Assembly (NCBI GenBank): GCA_023431405.1
Contig: JAEYVZ010000058.1
Span: forward strand, 1 to 42,269
Direction of reading: 5' to 3'
DNA length: 42,269 bases
Source of the DNA: Actinomycetes bacterium
GTDB lineage: Bacteria; Actinomycetota; Actinomycetes; Actinomycetales; Microbacteriaceae
The notes beneath the pieces are model-generated. The model saw only the letters and a program-made list of their open reading frames with translations. It was not told the DNA's origin and did not search any database. A program made the position numbers and the translations under genes. Numbering within the stretch: the first letter of the stretch is position 1; the number at the start of each line of letters is the position of its first letter. Below, piece by piece: positions 37,390-42,269 of this stretch.

Positions 37390-38550
37390 ATGACCCCCCG
37401 GCGCTCGCTCTCTCGGCTGTCCCTGCTTCCCGCGGTCGTCGTCCTCGCGCTCGTGCTGAGCGGGTGCGTGCCCGAAGGCGCGCAGCCGGGGCCGACCGGT
37501 TCTCCCTCCGGCTCGCCGTCTGCCGGCGGTCAGCCCACTCCGCTCGTCGTCGTGCCGTGCGCCGACCTCCTCAGCCGCGCCGACATCGACCGTCTGGTCG
37601 GGGCGGAGGCCGTCGCCGCCGACCTCGACGAGGCGGACGTCGAGAGCATCATGCCTTCCGCTGCCGCCGCGGACGCGCTGGCGTCGGCGTCGTCGGCGAC
37701 CGGATGCCGCTGGGCGGAGCCGCAGGACGACACCGGAGTGCGTGCCGTCGTCGCGGACATCACCCCGGCGCAGGCGGCGACGCTGCGCGCCGCGATCGTG
37801 TCGGACCCGAGCTTCACTTCGGAGTCGACGGCCGGCGCAGAGGTGTTCTCGACCGGCGGCGAAGATGCCGCCACCGCCATCGTGCTGCTGGGCTCGGCGT
37901 GGGTGACCGCCGCAGCGACCGGTGTCGAGCAGGCTCGCGACACGGCACTGCAGCTGCTCGATACGTTGCGCTCGCTGAACCCCGGACTCCCCGCCGCGCC
38001 CACGCAGCCGTCGGAGGAGCCGGAGCCGTCTGCCTCGCCGACTCCGTCGCCGTCGCCCACACCCTCGTCATCGCCCGGCGCGCCCGACGCGTCTGCGGTG
38101 CTGCCCGCCTGCGGTGAGCTGCTGCCGATCGCCGTCGTCCGTGACCTCTTCGCCGACGCCGCGGAGCCGCTCAAGGCCACCGGGTCGCCTGCCGACCACA
38201 TGCCCGGCCCCCTCGCAGCCTCGACGGTGCGCGAGGCATCGCAGTCGCGCATGTGCACGTGGGGCATCCCGTTCTCCGACGGCGGGTTCAGCGTTGTGAC
38301 CGCGCAGATGGCCGCTCCGGCCCAGGCTCGCCTCCTCTCCTCGCTGCGCAGCGCCCAGGCGTACACCGAGCGTGCGATCGATGGGGAGCCTGCGTTCACG
38401 TACTCCGCCGAGACCGAGCTGGGCACGACGACGGTCGTCTACGTCTTCGTCGGCGACGTCTGGATCACGGTGAACGGCACCCTCGACATCCGCACGGGCC
38501 GCGCGCTTGCGCGGGAGGCGATGGATGCCGTGCGCCTCGCCGGCGACTGA
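37390..38550 (+). CDS. Secreted lipoprotein with two related domains
   Basis: A 386-residue protein with an N-terminal signal peptide and lipobox (VLSGC, Cys about 26), hence lipid-anchored on the outside. A Gly/Ser/Pro linker is followed by domain 1 (about 50-205), a Pro/Ser/Glu-rich hinge (PSEEPEPSASPTPSPSPTPS) and domain 2 (about 235-385). Both domains begin P-C-A/G-x-L-L and contain a later C-x-W (TGCRWAEP; RMCTWGIP), so each may hold one disulfide and the two look like a duplication. Ends in ALAREAMDAVRLAGD. No family name known to me. Apparently leaderless; converges with the radical SAM gene. Confidence 0.8.
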   Translation: MTPRRSLSRLSLLPAVVVLALVLSGCVPEGAQPGPTGSPSGSPSAGGQPTPLVVVPCADLLSRADIDRLVGAEAVAADLDEADVESIMPSAAAADALASASSATGCRWAEPQDDTGVRAVVADITPAQAATLRAAIVSDPSFTSESTAGAEVFSTGGEDAATAIVLLGSAWVTAAATGVEQARDTALQLLDTLRSLNPGLPAAPTQPSEEPEPSASPTPSPSPTPSSSPGAPDASAVLPACGELLPIAVVRDLFADAAEPLKATGSPADHMPGPLAASTVREASQSRMCTWGIPFSDGGFSVVTAQMAAPAQARLLSSLRSAQAYTERAIDGEPAFTYSAETELGTTTVVYVFVGDVWITVNGTLDIRTGRALAREAMDAVRLAGD

Positions 38551-38564
38551 GCCGGCGCAGCCGG

Positions 38565-38581
38565 GTCTCCTCGTGGGAGAC
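38565..38581. terminator. Hairpin between convergent genes
   Basis: GTCTCC-TCGTG-GGAGAC, a perfect 6-bp stem in the 59-bp gap between the lipoprotein and radical SAM stops. Could act in both directions; no U-tract. Confidence 0.45.
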
Positions 38582-38609
38582 GGAAGGCCATCAGGAAGCG
38601 GCGCGCGGG

Positions 38610-39716
38610 TCAGAAGAGCATCGCTGGCGCCGCCCTCGGTGACGGTGCCGTGGCCGTGGCGGCGAGGGCGGCGCGGCCGCGAGTCGTCGTGACGACCGGC
38701 CCGCGCTGCGCGGTTCTGGGCCGGGCCTCCTCCTCTTCCTCGACCCCTCCCGTCAGGCCGAGGCGTCGCAGCATCGGCCGCACCCGGGCCGCGAGCATCT
38801 TGCGATACCCGGCCGGGGCGTTGACCGACACGCCGGGGTAGAGCCCGCGGTAGACGGGGAGGAGCTCTGGATGCTCGCGCTCGAGCCATTCCCAGAACCA
38901 CTCTCTGGCTCCGGGACGCAGGTGCAGGGTCCCGAACACGACGCGCCGGGCTCCGGCATCCTTCAGCTCGCTCAGCGCGTGATCGAGGGTGTCGGGATGG
39001 TCGGTGAGGTGGGGAAGGATCGGCATGAGGAACACGGTGGGGCGGAAACCGGCGTCGCTCGCGGCGCGGATGGTGGCCAGCCGGGCGCGCCACGTGGGCG
39101 CCCCCGGTTCGAGCGACTCTCGCAGCCGGTCGTCGGCGACCGCGATCGACATCGACAGGTCGACGGAGACAGCGCGCGCCGCGTCTGCCAGCAGGGGGAG
39201 GTCGCGGCGCAGGAGCGTGCCCTTGGTGAGCACGGAGAACGGCGTGCCGCTGCTCGCCAGGGCGTCGATGATGCCCGGCATGAGGGAGTAGCGGCCCTCG
39301 GCCCGCTGGTACGGATCGGTGTTGGTGCCCAGCGCGACGTGCTCGCGTCGCCATGACGGCCGCGCCAGTTCGCGCCGGAGCACCTCGACGATGTTCGTCT
39401 TCACGACGATCTGCTCGTCGAAGTCGTGGCCGGCGTCGAAGTCGAGGTATTCGTGCGTGCGGCGCGCGAAGCAGTAGACGCAGGCGTGGGTGCACCCGCG
39501 GTACGGGTTCACGGTCCAGTCGAACGGCATCGCCGGCGGACCCGGAACGTGGTTGAGGGCTGACTTCGCGAAGACCTCGTGGAAGGTGACGCCCGCGAAC
39601 TCGGGCGTGGTGACGGTGCGCACGAGACCGGCGAGCGACCGTACGGTCGACAGGCTTTCGAGCCCGGGCAGCGCGTCGGCATCGACCGCCCCGAGCTCCT
39701 GGCCTTTCCACCGCAT
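38610..39716 (-). CDS. Rv2578c-family radical SAM protein
   Basis: A 368-residue radical SAM enzyme. The cluster motif is CTHACVYC within TVNPYRGCTHACVYCFARRT (about residues 68-87). The conserved TNTDPYQRAEGRY, VLTKGTLLRRDLPLL and SVDLSMSIAV blocks follow, as in the actinobacterial Rv2578c family (related to SplB-like and DUF-type rSAM proteins). Reaction unknown. The C-terminal 50 residues are a poorly conserved Glu/Arg/Ala/Pro-rich tail. The ATG at 39716 lies by a region of lower GC with a possible -10 (TATGTT, about 39729-39734 minus). Convergent with the lipoprotein gene. Confidence 0.88.
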   Translation of the reverse strand: MRWKGQELGAVDADALPGLESLSTVRSLAGLVRTVTTPEFAGVTFHEVFAKSALNHVPGPPAMPFDWTVNPYRGCTHACVYCFARRTHEYLDFDAGHDFDEQIVVKTNIVEVLRRELARPSWRREHVALGTNTDPYQRAEGRYSLMPGIIDALASSGTPFSVLTKGTLLRRDLPLLADAARAVSVDLSMSIAVADDRLRESLEPGAPTWRARLATIRAASDAGFRPTVFLMPILPHLTDHPDTLDHALSELKDAGARRVVFGTLHLRPGAREWFWEWLEREHPELLPVYRGLYPGVSVNAPAGYRKMLAARVRPMLRRLGLTGGVEEEEEARPRTAQRGPVVTTTRGRAALAATATAPSPRAAPAMLF

Positions 39717-39873
39717 CTCTCAAGGGGAACATATCTTCTAATCTGCGTCAAGCGATATCGAATCCTGAATCGAACGCTTCTGTACGTCGGAAAAGGTTCC
39801 GCGCTCCGAGCTGCTCTCTTCTTCGCTAGATAAGCGAGAGAATTCGTCATACCCTCGTTGTTTACGGGATTCG
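39717..39873. other. AT-richer intergenic pocket
   Basis: 157 bp of roughly 50% G+C between divergent genes, much lower than the rest. It contains GCGATATCG and CTAGATAAG-like stretches and several GAATC/GATTC words (CGAATCCTGAATCGAA near 39758-39773). No ORF or clear promoter for the plus-strand gene could be fixed. Confidence 0.5.
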
Positions 39874-40215
39874 ATGACACACCCTTCAGGAAGAGGGAGC
39901 GACGCTCGGATGCAGGAGCTGCGTTGGGGAACACTCACGGTGGAAGTGAAAGAAGAGATCGCTGATGCGCTCTGGGATCTTCAGGCGGTCATCAGTGAGC
40001 GGCGGGGGGCCGCGACGATCGAGATCCCTGCCACCTATCACGGCAGCACCGTGCGACTCCGCCTTGCATTGAGCGCTTCGTCGCCGCTCGCTCTCGCCTC
40101 CATCCCCTGGTCGCCCCCCACCGGTCTCGCCGACGGGGAGCGCGACATCCTCGACGTCCTCGAGCTCCAGCGGTCGCTGCTGCTGGCCAAGCCCGTCGGG
40201 CAGACCTCGGAGTAG
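39874..40215 (+). CDS. Small protein of unknown function
   Basis: A 113-residue acidic soluble protein. From residue 13 it reads MQELRWGTLTVEVKEEIADA, then a helix WDLQAVISERRGAATIEI, strands TYHGSTVRLRLALS and a C-terminal helix GERDILDVLELQRSLLLAK. No family recognised. Start unclear: ATG 39874 has only ACGGGA upstream; ATG 39910 has GGGAG 11 nt upstream. It lies downstream of an AT-richer pocket and has a mix of GAA/GAG and GAT codons, so a transferred gene is possible. A TAGCGCG-type repeat begins at its stop codon. Confidence 0.6.
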   Translation: MTHPSGRGSDARMQELRWGTLTVEVKEEIADALWDLQAVISERRGAATIEIPATYHGSTVRLRLALSASSPLALASIPWSPPTGLADGERDILDVLELQRSLLLAKPVGQTSE

Positions 40216-40242
40216 CGCGCAGCGCAGTAGTGCGCAGCGCAC
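40213..40242 (+). repeat. 15-bp direct repeat with small hairpin
   Basis: TAGCGCGCAGCGCAG is followed directly by TAGTGCGCAGCGCAC (13 of 15 match), starting on the TAG stop of the preceding gene. The second unit folds as GTGCG-CAG-CGCAC. A possible weak terminator. Confidence 0.55.
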
Positions 40243-40278
40243 GGTGCGCGGCGACACCGCGATCCTCTCCCAGGCAGA

Positions 40279-40284
40279 CAGAAT
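40279..40284 (+). promoter_or_regulatory. -10 hexamer of the VanY-type carboxypeptidase gene
   Basis: CAGAAT followed by six G residues and the ATG at 40291. The G run could instead serve as a ribosome binding site, but it touches the start codon. Confidence 0.35.
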
Positions 40285-40290
40285 GGGGGG

Positions 40291-41295
40291 ATGCCCGACA
40301 GACCTTCCCCGTCGCGCGCTGCGCGCCGGCGCGCCACCCGACGGCTGCGTTGTCGGCGGTTCGCGGCGGTCGCGCTCGTTCTCGTCGTGGTCGGCGCGGT
40401 CGCGGCTTTCGCGCTGACGCGACCGGCGACCGCGGACGCGGAGCGGGCGGACGGCCCACCCTCGCCGGCTGTTACCGACGCGCCGACGCCTCCCGGTGAG
40501 GCGCCGGTGACTGCGCCCACGCCGGTCGACACCGCTTCCGCCCCGGACCCCGACCCGACGGCCGCGTCGAGCGTGTGCAGCGACCCCGCGGTCGCCGCGG
40601 CGCTCACCTCGGGCGATGACGACGCCGTCGTCCAGGCCGTGGGTGGCGGTGCCGCGTTCCGTGACGCGGTCGTGGCCGGCGCCGCGCCGTGCCTCGACCT
40701 GGGAGAGGCTTCGCGGACGTGGGTCGTCGTGAACAAGCTCCGCCCGCTCGCGCCGCTCGACTATTGGCCGGCTCCCCAGGCGCAGGCTGACGGCATCCGT
40801 GTCGTGTCGGGTGGCGGGTGGCTGCGCGCGGATGCTGCGGCGGCGCTCGAGCGGCTCGCGTCGGCCATCGTCGCAGACGGTGCCGGACGGGTCGGCATCT
40901 CGAGCGCCTTCCGCCCGTACGACTTCCAGGTCGACCTGTACAACGGCTACGTCGTCTCGCGGGGTCAGGCCGCCGCAGATCTGCGCAGCGCCCGGCCCGG
41001 GCACAGTGAGCACCAGACCGGTCTGGCCGTCGACGTCGTCGCGTGCGACTCGGGCTGTGGCACCCACGACGGGTTCCGCGGCACCGCGCAGGCGCGCTGG
41101 CTCGTCGACAACGCGTGGCGCTTCGGGTTCATCGTGCGCTACGAAGACGGTCAGACCGCCGTCACGGGCTACTCCTGGGAGCCGTGGCATCTCCGATACG
41201 TCGGCACGGCCCTCGCCGAGGCGTATCACGCGGGCGACTACCGCACCCTCGAAGAGTTCTTCGCGCTCCCGGCAGCACCCGACTACGCCGGCTGA
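40291..41295 (+). CDS. D-alanyl-D-alanine carboxypeptidase, VanY/M15B family
   Basis: A 334-residue membrane-anchored peptidoglycan hydrolase. The basic N-terminus (ARRRATRRLRCRR) is followed by one membrane helix (about 25-43) and a Pro/Ala/Thr-rich wall linker (about 45-95). The zinc peptidase domain (about 155-325) has SAFRPYDFQ, GHSEHQTGLAVDVV (SxHxxGxAxD, two Zn ligands/catalytic Asp) and SWEPWHLRYVG (catalytic Glu and third His). It trims the terminal D-Ala of stem peptides. Two cysteine pairs outside the core may form disulfides. Single gene; no vancomycin-resistance genes adjoin it, so housekeeping wall maturation is likelier than resistance. Confidence 0.9.
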   Translation: MPDRPSPSRAARRRATRRLRCRRFAAVALVLVVVGAVAAFALTRPATADAERADGPPSPAVTDAPTPPGEAPVTAPTPVDTASAPDPDPTAASSVCSDPAVAAALTSGDDDAVVQAVGGGAAFRDAVVAGAAPCLDLGEASRTWVVVNKLRPLAPLDYWPAPQAQADGIRVVSGGGWLRADAAAALERLASAIVADGAGRVGISSAFRPYDFQVDLYNGYVVSRGQAAADLRSARPGHSEHQTGLAVDVVACDSGCGTHDGFRGTAQARWLVDNAWRFGFIVRYEDGQTAVTGYSWEPWHLRYVGTALAEAYHAGDYRTLEEFFALPAAPDYAG

Positions 41296-41356
41296 GCGCA
41301 CCGAACCTCGCCGAACCGCGCACGCAAGACCCGTGGTCGCGGCACTGAGTTCCGCG

Positions 41357-41390
41357 TGGACTGATACCGAATCTCGACGTAGAGTTACGT
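41357..41390 (+). promoter_or_regulatory. Promoter and operator-like repeat of the acyl-CoA dehydrogenase gene
   Basis: TGGACT (41357-41362) and TAGAGT (41380-41385) are 17 bp apart. An inverted repeat ACGTA-GAGT-TACGT (41377-41390) covers the -10, as TetR-type lipid regulators often do. A leader of about 60 nt follows. Confidence 0.55.
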
Positions 41391-41455
41391 AAGGCGACGC
41401 GGCCATCTCCCGCCGCCGTGAACCACCAGCCACAGGCGAAAGGGGTCGGCTCGCA

Positions 41456-42269
41456 ATGGAGCGCGACATCTACGACGAGGACCACGAAGCGTTCCGCGAC
41501 GTCGTGAAGGAATTCTGCAAGCGCTACGTCACCAACGAAGCCCGCGAGAAGTGGGATGCCGCGGGCGAGGTCGACCGCGCCACCATGCGGGCTGCCGGTG
41601 ATGCCGGCATCATCGGCCTCTCCGTGCCCGAGGAGTTCGGCGGGGCGGGGATGCTCCAGGACTACCGCTTCCGCGCCATCGTCAACGAAGAGGTCATCCG
41701 GGCCGGTGCCGGCTCGCTCGCCGGCGCCTTCGGCATCCAGGACGACCTCGCCGTGCCCTACCTCGTGCACATGGGCACGCAGGAGCAGAAGGAGAAGTGG
41801 CTGCCGGGGATGGCGACCGGAGAGATCCTCGGCGCGCTCGCGATGACCGAGCCCGGCGCCGGCTCCGACCTCCGCGGCATCAAGACGACGGCCAAGAAGG
41901 TCGACGGCGGCTACATCGTCAACGGCGCGAAGACCTTCATCTCGTCGGGCAAGACGGCCGACATCGTCGTGACCTTCGTCAAGACGGGAGAGGGCACGCG
42001 CCCGGACGCGTTCAGCCTGCTGATCCTCGAGGACGGCATGGAGGGCTTCGACCACAGCAAGAAGCTCGAGAAGATGGGCTTCCACGGCTGGGACACCGCC
42101 GAGATGTCGTTCGTGGACGTCTTCGTGCCCGAGGAGAACCTCATCGGCGGCAAGGAGGGGCTCGGCTTCATCCAGCTCATGATGAACCTCCCGCTCGAGC
42201 GACTGTCGATCGGCGTCGCGGCGGCAGCGGCCGGTGAGGCGGCCTACGTCTGGACGCGCGACTACACCC
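41456..42269 (+). CDS. Acyl-CoA dehydrogenase, 3' end cut off
   Basis: The first 271 residues of an FAD-dependent acyl-CoA dehydrogenase (family length about 380-400), cut by the window edge. It begins MERDIYDEDHEAFRDVVKEF. The FAD-binding signature is ALAMTEPGAGSDLRGIKTTA (about 131-150) and the second is TFISSGKTADIVVTFVKTG; LPLERLSIGVAAAAAGEAA starts the C-terminal helical domain. The catalytic Glu lies beyond the window. The ATG has AAAGGGG 10 nt upstream. Likely first step of fatty-acyl-CoA or branched-chain acyl-CoA oxidation; chain-length class unknown. No partner genes in view. Confidence 0.93.
   Translation, partial: MERDIYDEDHEAFRDVVKEFCKRYVTNEAREKWDAAGEVDRATMRAAGDAGIIGLSVPEEFGGAGMLQDYRFRAIVNEEVIRAGAGSLAGAFGIQDDLAVPYLVHMGTQEQKEKWLPGMATGEILGALAMTEPGAGSDLRGIKTTAKKVDGGYIVNGAKTFISSGKTADIVVTFVKTGEGTRPDAFSLLILEDGMEGFDHSKKLEKMGFHGWDTAEMSFVDVFVPEENLIGGKEGLGFIQLMMNLPLERLSIGVAAAAAGEAAYVWTRDYT

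Noticed and set aside
40291..41295. VanY-type gene considered as glycopeptide resistance
   Set aside because: No vanR/S, vanH, ligase or vanX genes adjoin; the family is common in wall maturation.
41377..41390. GAGTTACG near 41382-41389 considered as a fourth copy of the palindromic element
   Set aside because: Only the last eight bases match, there is no second arm, and it is part of the ACGTA-GAGT-TACGT repeat.
1..42269. tRNA genes, rRNA, insertion sequences and prophage genes
   Set aside because: None seen on either strand by reading; a dedicated tRNA scan could not be run.

Overview
The window is G+C-rich (about 70%) DNA with strongly GC-biased third codon positions. Its gene content is typical of a high-GC Gram-positive of the Microbacteriaceae, most likely Microbacterium or a close relative. 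It carries a DUF3073 protein, an Rv2578c-type radical SAM protein, a sterol-carrier-like protein, a CebR-type cellobiose operon and many apparently leaderless genes with a TANNNT hexamer 6-7 nt before the start codon. I see no tRNA, rRNA, CRISPR array, insertion sequence or prophage.

Layout. 1-1.3 kb: 3' part of a MinD/ParA-like ATPase and a CsbD stress protein. 1.3-3.8 kb: a 2-hydroxyacid dehydrogenase, a DUF1761 membrane protein and purS-purQ. 3.8-9.9 kb: a cello-oligosaccharide uptake and hydrolysis operon (binding lipoprotein, two permeases, GH1 beta-glucosidase, LacI-family repressor) behind a promoter with three CebR-like boxes. 10-12 kb: an OhrR-like peroxide sensor with a glutathione peroxidase, then a two-domain VOC protein. 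12-16.2 kb (minus strand): an NCS2 nucleobase permease, purC, and a coupled trio (lipoprotein, CPBP protease, unknown) with less GC-biased codons. 16.3-24 kb: PadR plus drug exporter, purD, two small genes, an unknown gene divergent from purM, then purM-purF. 24-28.6 kb: a CynX/NimT-type MFS protein, DUF3073, a universal stress protein, a PadR/DUF4097 operon and a MerR-TipAS regulator. 28.6-31.3 kb: a 19-bp tandem repeat, a tiny membrane protein, a Rho_N/SAP-like protein, topoisomerase IB and a CrcB pair. 31.5-37.3 kb: a solo RND exporter and a DEAD-box RNA helicase with a structured leader. 37.4-42.3 kb: a lipoprotein, a radical SAM protein, an unknown gene in an AT-richer pocket, a VanY-type carboxypeptidase and the 5' part of an acyl-CoA dehydrogenase.

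How the genes work together. Six purine genes (purS, Q, C, D, M, F) cover the early and middle steps of IMP synthesis but are split over four loci; purL, N, E, K, B and H are absent here. The sugar operon is a complete import-hydrolyse-sense unit. Several regulators sit with their targets and with visible operator palindromes (CebR, OhrR, both PadRs, MerR).

The most unusual signal is an approximately 80-bp element with inverted ends (CGTAACTCCTGCGAT and its complement). It occurs once between genes and twice, in frame, inside the disordered N-terminal region of the DEAD-box helicase. Other points of note are the tipAL/tipAS-like internal start in the MerR gene, the helicase leader, and an excess of the heptamer GGATGCC/GGCATCC across the window.
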